This document shows, piece after piece, positions 47,001 through 55,800 of a stretch of DNA of 64,000 bases. The number at the start of each line of letters is the position of its first letter. Within the stretch, counting starts at the first letter, position 1. Location of the stretch: contig NC_016609.1 in the NCBI RefSeq assembly GCF_000246855.1, forward strand, positions 7,452,744 through 7,516,743, given 5' to 3'. Source of the DNA: Niastella koreensis GR20-10. GTDB taxonomy: Bacteria; Bacteroidota; Bacteroidia; Chitinophagales; Chitinophagaceae. The position numbers and the translations under genes were made by a program. The notes beneath the pieces are model-generated. The model searched no databases, was not told the origin of the DNA, and saw only the letters and a program-made list of their open reading frames with translations.

Positions 47001-47356
47001 ACCATTACGGCGCCGGTGCTCCACATGCTGTCCTGTTTCATGCCGCTTTTAGCAGTAATATCTTCAAATCTAAAATTGCCTTTATTCAGGTATAGCTTGT
47101 TTTCATCCATGTTAGAGGTAAGCAGTACATCGGCCAGGCCATCGTTATTGATATCGCCAATAGCCACCCCGCCGCCATTATAAAAATTGCGGAACAAAAA
47201 ACTGTTATCATATTCCTGGTCAACTACCTGGTTATTGAAATCGATGCCGGAGTTTTCAACCAGTTCAAACAGGGTTGAGGTCGCCTCTTTTTTGTTGTTA
47301 CAGGAATAACAAACAGCCAGAAGGAACAAACAGCTAAGCAATCTTTTCAAATGCAT
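44039..47356 (-). CDS. VCBS/FG-GAP repeat lipoprotein with UnbV-like domain (first of pair)
   Basis: 1105 aa from ATG 47356 (MHLKRLLSCLFLLAVCYSC; lipobox Cys 19); the frame is open 66 nt further upstream, through a hairpin. Same plan as the next gene: N-terminal propeller repeats (DINNDGLADVL, DINNDGWLDMY, DYDLDGDLDCF, DINNDGYPDIY), an ASPIC/UnbV-like middle (HHISVLLKESDQNTYAIGSKITVHAG, GLGKTSVIDSMVIMWPD), and a second propeller (DVNGDGLIDLY, DCDNDGDIDLF, DFDHDGDLDLF, DINHDGKTDLV). The two paralogues presumably arose by duplication and may form a surface complex. Confidence 0.9.
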   Translation of the reverse strand: MHLKRLLSCLFLLAVCYSCNNKKEATSTLFELVENSGIDFNNQVVDQEYDNSFLFRNFYNGGGVAIGDINNDGLADVLLTSNMDENKLYLNKGNFRFEDITAKSGMKQDSMWSTGAVMVDINNDGWLDMYVCNSGHMKNGNRRNKLYINNHNLTFTEAADKYGLAISAYTTQVSFFDYDLDGDLDCFMIDNSPMPVNTLGYTNRRDLPAKDWPVADFVKDGGDHLYRNDNGHFTQVDKEAGIHGTLMSFGLGVSVADINNDGYPDIYVANDSYERDYLYINQRNGTFKDEMEQCMKQNSFSSMGADIADINNDGYADIFTTDMLPDNDYRLKTLGAFDNIDQYRNKLKIGFYHQYMKNCLQVNNGNGTFSDVANYSGVCASDWSWGALLFDADNDGLNDIYVCNGVNRDVTDLDFMDFFANDVIQKMVLTGRKEKVNEVLEHIPKTPVINKAFRNLGNLQFADVSKAWGFTQPSFSNGAAYADLDNDGDLDLVINNINGPAFIYKNRASQQNANHHISVLLKESDQNTYAIGSKITVHAGGSIITREVIPSRGFQSSMDYKQVIGLGKTSVIDSMVIMWPDRSKETIVHPAIDTTLVLAKANTTRGALPDTLQNNSLLFSLAPGSFEKHVEDDYVDFYYERNIPEMLSREGPKVATADVNGDGLIDLYIGGTKDHPGQLYIQQKNGAFIKKQVPVFMQFKDFEDEAVLFFDCDNDGDIDLFIGPGGNNSPLYSREMQCRLLKNDGKGNFTLDAAAFKSNGMNSGVAVANDFDHDGDLDLFVGSRSTPRNYGVAPESYLYQNDGQGHFTDIAKTKNSDIAGIGMVTGAVWADVAGDTSKELIITGEWMAPRIFSFNGDHFIEVKSRLGEIYGLWQTIVAADINHDGKTDLVLGNVGDNFYLHPDAANPVKLWINDFNSNGSEDKILTRTVDNRDVPVFLKREMQDEIPSIKKENLKHKDYAKKSIQELFSKEMIDKSSVKLFNYTKSCIAINKGNGQFTIQPLPYQAQLSVVNAIISTDVNKDGFPDLVLGGNRSGYPPQFGKLDASYGDVLLNNGKGSFTWLPARLSGLLVDGEVRDIALIPGTGVNYVLFARNDDYPVLYSIKK

Positions 47357-47412
47357 CCGGATATTAATAAAATTAAATATAATGAGTGCGTACTTTAGGG
47401 CTCCTGAAAGAA

Positions 47413-47441
47413 CAAAGGTCATTATTGAATAATGACCTTTG
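47413..47441 (-). terminator. Stem-loop between susD and the VCBS genes
   Basis: Perfect 12-bp stem CAAAGGTCATTA/TAATGACCTTTG with loop TTGAA, followed on the minus strand by TTCTTTC. It probably lowers expression of the lipoprotein genes relative to susCD. Confidence 0.7.
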
Positions 47442-47468
47442 CGTATACAATAAATTTAAGTATTATAA

Positions 47469-49076
47469 TTATTCGCCGTATCCCGGATTTTGTTTCAAAT
47501 TAGGATTAGCCAGTAATTCGTCTGGTGCAATGGGGAACAGTAGGTTCCGTTGTGGATCGGGGTCTGCCTCTTTTAACGCCCATTGTTTCAGAAATACGCC
47601 AAAACGGATGAGGTCCTGCCGGCGCCAGCTTTCAAAATACAGTTCCCGGCCTCTTTCCGCCAGCAAAGTATTGGGATCATATACGTTAGATGGATTTACC
47701 AGGCTTATTGTAACCAACGGGGTAGCTCCGCGGGTAGCCCTTAACGGGTTTACCAGCGCCAAAGCTCCTGCCACATCTGGCGATGATTGCCGTAATTTGG
47801 CTTCGGCCACCAACAATATCACATCTGCATACCGGAAGATCTGTAATTGGTTCTTTTGATTTCCGGAAGCATAAGCAGAATAATCAGGTGGATACTTTAT
47901 TACCCGGATACCTGCCACTTCCAGTCTTTTTTTATCAACTTCAATTAAATTAACATCCGTGGTAAATGACAAAGGATTACCCTGCCGGTCTTTTATAGGC
48001 TGTCCAGCTTCGTTTATTTGGGGGCCTACAACCAGACCGGGTTTTAATCCTGACTGATCGGTTACGCCGGGATAAGCTACGCCGCCTTTTCTGTTATCAG
48101 CTGCACCGAATGTATTATAAAAATCAGCTACAGTAGTAAATCCATTCCAGCCGGCGCTTCCAAATGTATTGTTCTTATCCCAGGAATTATAGTGCAGGGT
48201 CATCATCCAGCGGGCCCGGATATCGCCACTGTTAATGCCGTTCGATGAGGCGGCACCGGTGTTTGGCCAGGCCAGGATCATCTCTCCTGACGCGGTTGAG
48301 TTCGTAGGACCGAAATTATCGAAGTAATTAGGGGTAAGGCTGTATTTTCCACTTGTAATGATAGCATTTCCCAGGCTGATTACTTCCTGCATATCTGCAT
48401 TGTCAAATGTAGGTTGCTGTTTGTTCAGGAAAGCGCCTTTGTTCAACAACACCTTCATCAGCAAAAAGCGGGCTGCATCCGGACTGGCCCTGTAAGGCGA
48501 ATTGGAAGCGGGCAATTGCGGAATAATACTTCTCAATACAGTTGTTAATGTATCAACCGCCTGTGCCGGCGTCATTACCGGAGAGGGGCCAATGGAATTG
48601 TATTCAGCAACCGGTCTGTAAGGCACCTGTCCGTACAGATCGAGAAAATAGAACTGTGCGAGGGAACGAAGGAACAAAGCTTCGGCCCGTTGGGTGGCAT
48701 TGGGATTAAAAGCGAGTACGGTAATAGCGCCGCTTTCCAATTGCCCAAGGCCATTATATACGCTTTTAATCTGGGTGTGAATGGTTGTCCACTGGTGTGC
48801 ATGCAGCACCCGCCAAACACCATTGTCATCCCAGTCGCCACCGCGCACCGGTATCAATGCTTCGTCGGTGGTGGTTTCCTGCAGTGAAAACAATTGGTCC
48901 TGCGCATGCATGAGCCCATTCATACTATTATACGCGCCCGTTAACAGGGCAGCCACATCTGAATTGCCTGTGCCGCCAGGTGTGGAAAAACTATCGTTTA
49001 ATGACTGATCCAGCTTGGTACAACCCAGTGAAAGAACCAGGCCGGCAGTGAATATATATTTATATCGAAGTGTCAT
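47469..49076 (-). CDS. SusD/RagB family nutrient-binding lipoprotein
   Basis: 535 aa. Signal peptide with lipobox LSLGC (Cys 19). SusD fold features: an N-terminal TPR-like helical part (AALLTGAYNSMNGLMHAQDQ, NATQRAEALFLRSLAQFYFLDLYGQVPYR) and the conserved C-terminal region (LQIFRYADVILLVAEAKLRQ, ERGRELYFESWRRQDLIRFG, LLFPIAPDELLANPNLKQNPGY). It caps the SusC barrel and binds the ligand at the cell surface. 24 bp after susC. No glycoside hydrolase or peptidase lies in the locus, so the substrate cannot be inferred. Confidence 0.95.
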   Translation of the reverse strand: MTLRYKYIFTAGLVLSLGCTKLDQSLNDSFSTPGGTGNSDVAALLTGAYNSMNGLMHAQDQLFSLQETTTDEALIPVRGGDWDDNGVWRVLHAHQWTTIHTQIKSVYNGLGQLESGAITVLAFNPNATQRAEALFLRSLAQFYFLDLYGQVPYRPVAEYNSIGPSPVMTPAQAVDTLTTVLRSIIPQLPASNSPYRASPDAARFLLMKVLLNKGAFLNKQQPTFDNADMQEVISLGNAIITSGKYSLTPNYFDNFGPTNSTASGEMILAWPNTGAASSNGINSGDIRARWMMTLHYNSWDKNNTFGSAGWNGFTTVADFYNTFGAADNRKGGVAYPGVTDQSGLKPGLVVGPQINEAGQPIKDRQGNPLSFTTDVNLIEVDKKRLEVAGIRVIKYPPDYSAYASGNQKNQLQIFRYADVILLVAEAKLRQSSPDVAGALALVNPLRATRGATPLVTISLVNPSNVYDPNTLLAERGRELYFESWRRQDLIRFGVFLKQWALKEADPDPQRNLLFPIAPDELLANPNLKQNPGYGE

Positions 49077-49100
49077 AATGATTAAGTTTTGTCGTGACTG

Positions 49101-52085
49101 TTATAAAGTAAAGCTTACCCCAAATAAAAATGTTCTTTGTGTGGGATAGCCAATGTAATCGATACCCAATGATGGAATTCCATTCAATGCTTTATCAACA
49201 TTCACTTCCGGATCGAATCCTTTATACTTTGATATTACAAACACATTATTGGCTGTGACATTTATACTAAAGTTTTTGAGCGATTTGCCCAGGTTACCAA
49301 ACGTATACCTCAGGGATGCGCTGTGCAATTTGAAATAGTTACCGCTTTCAAGGAAGCGGGTAGAAGTGGTGATGGGGTTAGCCGGGCTTTCGCTGGTTGT
49401 TACCAGGCCAGAAGCAATATTTCTTCCACCAATTATGTTGGAAATATTCAGCACGCTCATAGCTGTATTGTTATACAACTTGTTACCGAATGAACCATGT
49501 GTACCCAGGTTCAGGCTCCATTTCTTATAAGAAAGATCGGTAGAGAAGCCAACATAAGCGCTGGGATTGGGATCAGCTACATAATTGGGTGCTGTAGTAT
49601 ATACGCCAATACCATCTTTATCATATCCCTGAAACTGCCTTAAATAATATACGTCGAGCGGCTGGTTATGTGCAATAGCCTCGGCATAGGCGCCTGAAGT
49701 TCCCTGGCCATGTAAACCACCAGTCAATGCCAGCGGTGCAGTACCCGCTGCCGGGAATATAAACCGGTTCTTTACAAATGTAACGTTACCGGTTGCGCTC
49801 CAGTTAAAGTCTTTCCCGATAATGATATCGCCCCACAACCCAACCTCAACACCATTGTTCCTTACATAAGCGCCAAACAGGTTCTTGTATTGAACTCCGC
49901 CTACACCTGTAGGTTGCGGTACCACTGCCAGGAAGATCGGGTCTTTTGTCTTTTTATAAAAATAATCTATGGTACCATTTAACCTGTTGCCCAGTATAGA
50001 AAAGTCAATACCGGCGTTGTACGACTCAACGGTTTCCCACTTGAGGCCGCTGTTTCCGAAGTGATTGGTGGTTATTGAACCAAAGCTGGAATAACGGTAA
50101 GAATCGAGAGAGGCATCGGCAGGAAATTCCTGGTTACCCGTTTGTCCATAGCCAAGTCTGAGTTTTAGGGTATTGATAAATTTGAAGCGTTTCATAAAGT
50201 CTTCATCCGAAACTACCCAGGCGGCTGCTAAAGAAGGGAAGTAGGCATACTTGTTATCCTTACCAAATTTACTTGAACCATCGGCCCTGAAGGTACCGGT
50301 AAGTATATACTTGCTGCTCCAGTTTAAGATAGCGCGGCCGAAGTAGCTTTGAATTTCAACTGTTGGGTCCCTGAATGAACCTGTAAGAAGATTAGCTTTG
50401 TTACCATCATCCATATTATCATAATAATGAACAGGCACCCGGTTCGTTTGTGACAAATTGTAGTTAAAGCCAGACACTGATGTGGTGCTTCCCCACCATT
50501 GCGACTTCCAGTATTCATATCCCGCAACGGCATTTAACGACAATTTGCTTGTGATATCTTTATTGAAATTTAAAGTATGCGTAAGTGTTTGTGAGAACAG
50601 GTAACTGTTTAATACTGCCGCTGCTCCTGCGCCATCTGCATTACCGCCGGTACCTTTTATCCAGCCTTGTATTTCAGCTTTGCGGTTACCAGTACCATAG
50701 TTCAAGCCATACAAAAGCCGGTATTCTAGCCAGTCGGTGATCTTATAGGCGGCGTTTACATTACCTAACAGGGTATTCAGATTAACAATATCTGTATAGG
50801 CGTCTGAGATAGCAAGCGGATTAACCTGTCCGCTCGGGTTTGCCTGGTTATATGTTCCGTCACTGTGTTTCAGTGGCAGCGTTGGGTTCCAGATCAGGGC
50901 CAGTGAAATAAGAGTACCGTTACTACCGGCATCCTGCGAAATAGGCGCTACATGTTCACCCACATTGGCAACTGTTGTATTAAAATCAATACTTAATCGC
51001 TTGTCGAGGAACTTATATTGACCATTAAAATTCCCTACATACTTTTTAAGATTGCTCTTTAATACTATACCATCCACATCGCTGGCGAAAAAAGACGCCC
51101 TGTATTTACCATTATCATTTCCTCCGCTTAAGGCCACAGAATAGTTTTGAGTAAGCCCGTGGCGAAGGATTTCTTTAAATGGATTGATATTGGCGCCAGA
51201 ATCGGAATTGGGTGCTCCGTATTTTGCAATAGCTGCCCGGTAACCACCTGCATCCAGCACATCAATTTTGCGCATTTCATCGCTAAAACCAATGGCGGCA
51301 TTGGCTTCAAGCTTTCCGGGCCCTATGGCTCCTTTTTTGGTGGTTATTAATATTACGCCATTGGCCCCGCGGGAACCATAAATTGCACAAGCCGAAGCAT
51401 CTTTCAATACCTGTACATCGGAAATTTCATTGGGATTAATAAAGGTAAGCGGGTCACTTGCGGGCGTTGTGCCTACACCTGAGGGGGCATAATTAGGCCT
51501 TGGCGTACGTCCGTCGAGCATAAAGCCATCTACTACATATAAAGGTGTATTACCGGCGCGAATGGAGTTATTACCCCTGATCTTTACAACAACAACGCCG
51601 CCTGGCTGACCGGTACTGTTGGTTATTTGCAAGCCGGGAACCTTACCCTGCAACAGCTGTTCGGGCGTATTGATCTGCCCTTTGTTAAACTCCTTGGCAG
51701 TTACTGATGCAACCGAACCCGTTAAATCCCTTTTCCGGGCAGTACCATAACCTACCACCACCACTTCGTTCAAACTGTTGTTGCTTTCTTCCAGCTTAAC
51801 GTCAACAGCATTCATCGATGAAACGTCTACATCGGTTGCTGTAAAGCCAACGGCACTAACGGTTAGGGTTTTGGTGGCTTCAGGCACCGCCAGCCTGAAG
51901 ATACCTTCGGCATTGGTAGTGGTGCCTCCTTTGGCACCTTTTATAACGACAGAAGCGCCGGCAATGCCGACTCCCTTGCTGTCTTTAATACTACCAGTAA
52001 TTTGTTTTGTTTGAGAATAGAGCGTGAGAGAATACATGACAGTCAGTAAAGGCAGTACTGCCTTTAGCAATCGTTTTGAGGGCAT
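49101..52085 (-). CDS. SusC/RagA TonB-linked outer-membrane transporter
   Basis: 994 aa. Signal peptide (MPSKRLLKAVLPLLTVMYSLTLYSQ), carboxypeptidase-D-like domain (KQITGSIKDSKGVGIAGASVVIKG...), TonB-box-like stretch (NEVVVVGYGTARKRDLTGSVASV), plug domain with the SusC signature VPGLQITNSTGQPGGVVVVKIRGNNSIRAGNTPLYVVDG and LKDASACAIYGSRGANGVILITTKKG, then a 22-strand barrel ending in PTQRTFLFGVSFTL. It imports a ligand with energy from TonB-ExbBD. First gene of the locus; the Nudix regulator upstream is a plausible controller. Confidence 0.96.
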   Translation of the reverse strand: MPSKRLLKAVLPLLTVMYSLTLYSQTKQITGSIKDSKGVGIAGASVVIKGAKGGTTTNAEGIFRLAVPEATKTLTVSAVGFTATDVDVSSMNAVDVKLEESNNSLNEVVVVGYGTARKRDLTGSVASVTAKEFNKGQINTPEQLLQGKVPGLQITNSTGQPGGVVVVKIRGNNSIRAGNTPLYVVDGFMLDGRTPRPNYAPSGVGTTPASDPLTFINPNEISDVQVLKDASACAIYGSRGANGVILITTKKGAIGPGKLEANAAIGFSDEMRKIDVLDAGGYRAAIAKYGAPNSDSGANINPFKEILRHGLTQNYSVALSGGNDNGKYRASFFASDVDGIVLKSNLKKYVGNFNGQYKFLDKRLSIDFNTTVANVGEHVAPISQDAGSNGTLISLALIWNPTLPLKHSDGTYNQANPSGQVNPLAISDAYTDIVNLNTLLGNVNAAYKITDWLEYRLLYGLNYGTGNRKAEIQGWIKGTGGNADGAGAAAVLNSYLFSQTLTHTLNFNKDITSKLSLNAVAGYEYWKSQWWGSTTSVSGFNYNLSQTNRVPVHYYDNMDDGNKANLLTGSFRDPTVEIQSYFGRAILNWSSKYILTGTFRADGSSKFGKDNKYAYFPSLAAAWVVSDEDFMKRFKFINTLKLRLGYGQTGNQEFPADASLDSYRYSSFGSITTNHFGNSGLKWETVESYNAGIDFSILGNRLNGTIDYFYKKTKDPIFLAVVPQPTGVGGVQYKNLFGAYVRNNGVEVGLWGDIIIGKDFNWSATGNVTFVKNRFIFPAAGTAPLALTGGLHGQGTSGAYAEAIAHNQPLDVYYLRQFQGYDKDGIGVYTTAPNYVADPNPSAYVGFSTDLSYKKWSLNLGTHGSFGNKLYNNTAMSVLNISNIIGGRNIASGLVTTSESPANPITTSTRFLESGNYFKLHSASLRYTFGNLGKSLKNFSINVTANNVFVISKYKGFDPEVNVDKALNGIPSLGIDYIGYPTQRTFLFGVSFTL

Positions 52086-52336
52086 AATAGAAGTAGTTAT
52101 TGGTTAAGAAACAATGATACCAATGTGTGACCTATACACAATTATACTTAATTTCTTAGACTCAAAAAAATAAAACCCACGCCAGTCAACGCTTTCACAA
52201 AGTTGATTGCTACAGAATACTGCCTTAATACAAGAAGCTGTAATCCAACAACATAGCCAGGGACACTGACGTGCATGTATCGGATTTAACGGTAAGATTA
52301 GTGTGACTCTCTTTTAATTAGACAGTCACAACAAAA
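52086..52336. other. susC upstream region
   Basis: 250 bp. On the minus strand TATCATTG (about 52112-52119) is a weak -7 candidate. A short TGTG-N7-CACA dyad lies at about 52123-52137 and could be an operator for the Nudix regulator, but the arms are only 4 bp. Confidence 0.3.
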
Positions 52337-52361
52337 AAATGCTGCATATTATGCAGCATTT
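52337..52361 (-). terminator. Terminator of the Nudix regulator
   Basis: Perfect 11-bp arms AAATGCTGCAT/ATGCAGCATTT with a 3-nt loop, running into seven T on the minus strand. Confidence 0.85.
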
Positions 52362-52398
52362 AAATATTGAAGGATAATTATATTATGCCAAACTTACG

Positions 52399-53121
52399 CT
52401 ATAATACAGGCACAGGAGTCTGGGTTTTCTTACCGTTAGAGAAGCGGGATGCATTAAAACGATAGAGTTTGCCCGGCCGGTGCGGAACATCCTGTTCCAG
52501 CTCGTTCATATCCTCCAACCAGTTCATCAAGAAGAACTTCTTTCTGAAATTACGGCGGTCCATTTTTACGCCAAGGATGGCTTCATACAGATTTTGTAAT
52601 TCGCGGAGGGAGAACTTTTCAGGTAACAAATTGAAAACAATGGGATGTTCTTCAATTTTTGACTGCAGCCTTTCCAAACAGGTGTCGAGGATAGTCTTGT
52701 GGTCAAATGCCAGGTTATTGATCTCGTTTACCGGATGCCAATGTAACTCATTGTCTGTGAGCATGGGCTGGTGGTCCTTGATGTTAATGAGCGAGTAATA
52801 GGCGGTGCTGATAACACGCCCGGCTGGGTGCCGGCTTACCTCACCAAAAGTATAAACCTGTTCAAGATACACATCATCGAGACCAGTACGATGTTTCAGT
52901 ACGCGGTAAGAGGCGGTGTCGAGGTTTTCATCGGGGCTTACCAGGTCGCCCAATAATGACCACTGGTTATTAAACTCTTCCAGGTCTGATTTAATGAGTA
53001 ATACTTTCAGTTCGTTCTTATCGAAACCAAATATTACACAGTCAACGGAGATAGCGATCTGAAAAAACTCACGGTCTTCAGAGCGTAATTGATGAATGGT
53101 TCTTTGTAATGCTGTTCCCAT
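52399..53121 (-). CDS. NrtR-type Nudix-domain transcriptional regulator
   Basis: 240 aa. An N-terminal Nudix fold (about 20-150; VDCVIFGFDKNELKVLLIKS, LGDLVSPDENLDTASYRVLKHRTGLDDVYLEQVYTFGEVSRHP) is followed by a winged-helix C-terminus (about 165-235; FSLRELQNLYEAILGVKMDRRNFRKKFFLMNWLE). The Nudix box is degenerate (no REUXEE), so it binds rather than hydrolyses its ligand. This is the architecture of NrtR and of Bacteroides AraR, which control sugar-utilisation genes. Position directly upstream of susC suggests it controls that locus in response to a sugar nucleotide or sugar; the ligand is unknown. Confidence 0.9.
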   Translation of the reverse strand: MGTALQRTIHQLRSEDREFFQIAISVDCVIFGFDKNELKVLLIKSDLEEFNNQWSLLGDLVSPDENLDTASYRVLKHRTGLDDVYLEQVYTFGEVSRHPAGRVISTAYYSLINIKDHQPMLTDNELHWHPVNEINNLAFDHKTILDTCLERLQSKIEEHPIVFNLLPEKFSLRELQNLYEAILGVKMDRRNFRKKFFLMNWLEDMNELEQDVPHRPGKLYRFNASRFSNGKKTQTPVPVL

Positions 53122-53632
53122 GGCTATTAGCAGATTGTCAGGGTTAAGAAATAGATGATATTAACAATAAAACCTGTCATGAATAGTAACAGGCTGGTTT
53201 GAAAAATTTTAGCAAATTACAAGTAACCGGTAGGTAAGTCCATTGGCACGCAATCATATTGTCTGCTGCAAAATCAAACGGGACGGGCCTGTAAGCCGGT
53301 TTCATATCATTGTGTAAAGATATATTGATTGTTTCACTCCCGAACGTATGTTAATTTTTTCCTCCACTTTTTGACCATCATCATGTTTCAAATACCGTAC
53401 CTGTTTATAAAACCCCGACTGGGCTGCAACTCCTTGCCTGTTAATTAGTTTTATAACTATTAAGGCTATGGTGCAAGGGTCTTTTTTTGAATAAAAGGGG
53501 TTATTTTGCCGGTTGAGGTGCGTTCAGTAATTGATATTTATCAAGATCGAGAAGGCCAAATGGGTGACTAAAGGTGCGGCCAATAAAACAGGGCATTGAT
53601 TTAACTTCGCTTAAAACAGTAATAACATACTT
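53122..53632. other. Intergenic region between Nudix regulator and ligA
   Basis: 510 bp between divergent starts. I see no RNA gene, repeat or protein-like ORF. A weak ACCTGTCATGAATAGTAACAGG dyad-like stretch is at about 53173-53193 and no clear TTTG/TAnnTTTG pair precedes ligA. Confidence 0.45.
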
Positions 53633-55732
53633 ATGTATTCTCCCGACCAAACAAAAGCTTTGCAGAAGCTGACTACCGGTTTAATGGAAAAGAACTCGCA
53701 AGGTCATATAACCGACAAGGACATTGAGACCCTGCGGGATGTATTGCGTTTTCATGAACATCGGTATTATATCCTGAATGATCCGTTGATTGCCGACTTT
53801 GAATACGACCAACTATATAAGGCACTCGAAAAGTTGGAAAAGGAGAACCCTTCTTTACGCACCCCCGATTCGCCAACCCAGCGGGTAGCCAAAGAGCTTA
53901 CCAAAGAATTTCCAACGGTATCGCACCTGGTACCTATGTTATCGCTCGATAATTCCTATAATGCCGATGATCTTATTGACTTCGATCGCCGGGCAAGGGA
54001 ACTGGCCAAAGTAGATGTGCTGGAGTATTGTGTTGAACCCAAGTTCGACGGGGCCAGTATTTCCCTCATCTTTGAAAACGACATGCTGACGCGTGGTGCC
54101 ACCCGGGGTAACGGCGTACAGGGCGATGATATTACTACCAATATAAAACAGATCAGGTCTATTCCTTTATCGGCAGCCATCTCAAAGTATGGTCTTGAAC
54201 AGATAGAGATCAGGGGAGAAGTGTTAATGAGCAAGCAAAACTTCAAGAAGTATAACGATGCGCTGGCCGAACAAAACCTGCCGCCACTGGCCAACCCACG
54301 CAATGCAGCAGCCGGCACTTTGCGCATAAAAGACCCAAAGGAAGTGAGTAAGCGAAACCTGGAAGCCTTTTTATACCAGATCAGCCATTATACCCAGTTA
54401 CCCGGCAAAGAAGTGGACCCTATCGTGAACAGCCACAGCGGTTGTTTGACTATGTTATGGGAGCTTGGCTTCCGCAGCCCCGTAAAGGAAAAGAAAGTGC
54501 TGAAGGGCATAGACGCTGTTGTTGCCTATTGTCATGAATTTGAACAACAACGCGACGATCTGCCTTATGAGATAGACGGTATGGTGATAAAAGTGAACGA
54601 TATACATCAGCAGGAGCTGCTGGGCATGACCACCCATCATCCCCGTTGGGCCATTGCTTATAAATTCAAGGCACGGCAGGCTACCAGTAAGTTAAGGGCA
54701 GTTGAATTCCAGGTTGGCCGAACCGGTTCGGTTACACCTGTTGCCAAGATCGATCCTGTACCTATTGGTGGGGTTACAGTGGGTTCTATATCATTATTTA
54801 ACGAAGAGGTGATCAAAGACAAGGACCTGATGATAGGCGACACTGTGCTGGTTGAACGGGCTGGTGATGTTATCCCCTATATTGTGAAATCTCTCCCCGA
54901 ACTTAGGAATGGTACAGAACAAAAGATCGTTTTTCCTACCCATTGCCCGGTATGTGGCGATAAGCTTGAAAAGCCCGAAGAAGAGGCTGTTTGGCGTTGC
55001 AGCAACATCAACTGTGAAGCCCAGGTGGTGGAACGCATCATTCACTTTACCGCCAAGGACGCTATGGACATCAGGGGACTTGGCGAAGCAAACATTCGTA
55101 AGTTCTTCTCGTTGGGTTTTCTTAAAGATGTACCAGGCATATACGAGCTGCCATTTGATAAGATAGGGACGTTAGAAGGGTTTGGCAAGAAAAGTATTAC
55201 CAACCTGCAAACTGCCATCGAAACATCCAAAGCCCAGCCCTTACACCGGCTTATCTTTGGCCTGGGTATCCGTTATGTAGGAGAAACAACCGCAAAAACG
55301 CTTGCCCATGCAGTTAAGCATTTGTTGGACTTAAAGGATTATACCCTCGAAGAACTTCAGAACCTTGAGGATGTAGGGCCCAAAGTGGCTGGCAGCGTAC
55401 ATCAGTTTTTCCAAAATCTGGACAACATAGCAACCCTGCAAAAGCTTGAACAGCTGGGCCTGAGGCTGAAAAATGACAAAAAGGACCTGGTAACAGGAGG
55501 CAACCTGAGCGGTCAAACGTTTTTATTTACGGGCACCTTGCCCACGCTCAAGCGAAGTGATGCCGAAGCCATGGTTGAATCTAACGGAGGCAAGCTCCTG
55601 AGCAGTGTTAGCGCCAATTTAACCTATCTGGTAGCGGGAGAAGAGGCGGGAAGTAAGCTCGAAAAAGCCAAAAAGATAACCTCAATCAAGATTATAACCG
55701 AAGCCGAATTCCTGTCCCTTATACATCATTGA
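53633..55732 (+). CDS. ligA: NAD-dependent DNA ligase
   Basis: 699 aa. Domain Ia (HEHRYYILNDPLIADFEYDQLYKALEKLE) binds NAD. The adenylation site is VEPKFDGASI (Lys137), followed by ATRGNGVQGDDITTN, an OB fold, a four-Cys zinc finger (CPVCGDKLEKPEEEAVWRCSNINC), helix-hairpin-helix repeats and a C-terminal BRCT (FLFTGTLPTLKRSDAEAMVESNGGK). Seals nicks in replication and repair. The N-terminal ~17 residues may be surplus: ATG at codon 18 is an alternative start. Confidence 0.97.
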   Translation: MYSPDQTKALQKLTTGLMEKNSQGHITDKDIETLRDVLRFHEHRYYILNDPLIADFEYDQLYKALEKLEKENPSLRTPDSPTQRVAKELTKEFPTVSHLVPMLSLDNSYNADDLIDFDRRARELAKVDVLEYCVEPKFDGASISLIFENDMLTRGATRGNGVQGDDITTNIKQIRSIPLSAAISKYGLEQIEIRGEVLMSKQNFKKYNDALAEQNLPPLANPRNAAAGTLRIKDPKEVSKRNLEAFLYQISHYTQLPGKEVDPIVNSHSGCLTMLWELGFRSPVKEKKVLKGIDAVVAYCHEFEQQRDDLPYEIDGMVIKVNDIHQQELLGMTTHHPRWAIAYKFKARQATSKLRAVEFQVGRTGSVTPVAKIDPVPIGGVTVGSISLFNEEVIKDKDLMIGDTVLVERAGDVIPYIVKSLPELRNGTEQKIVFPTHCPVCGDKLEKPEEEAVWRCSNINCEAQVVERIIHFTAKDAMDIRGLGEANIRKFFSLGFLKDVPGIYELPFDKIGTLEGFGKKSITNLQTAIETSKAQPLHRLIFGLGIRYVGETTAKTLAHAVKHLLDLKDYTLEELQNLEDVGPKVAGSVHQFFQNLDNIATLQKLEQLGLRLKNDKKDLVTGGNLSGQTFLFTGTLPTLKRSDAEAMVESNGGKLLSSVSANLTYLVAGEEAGSKLEKAKKITSIKIITEAEFLSLIHH

Positions 55733-55800
55733 TATGATTCTTATCAATTGTTTGAATTTCACATTTGTTTTTTTGTAACTTTAGCCAAAAGGAAAAGGCG

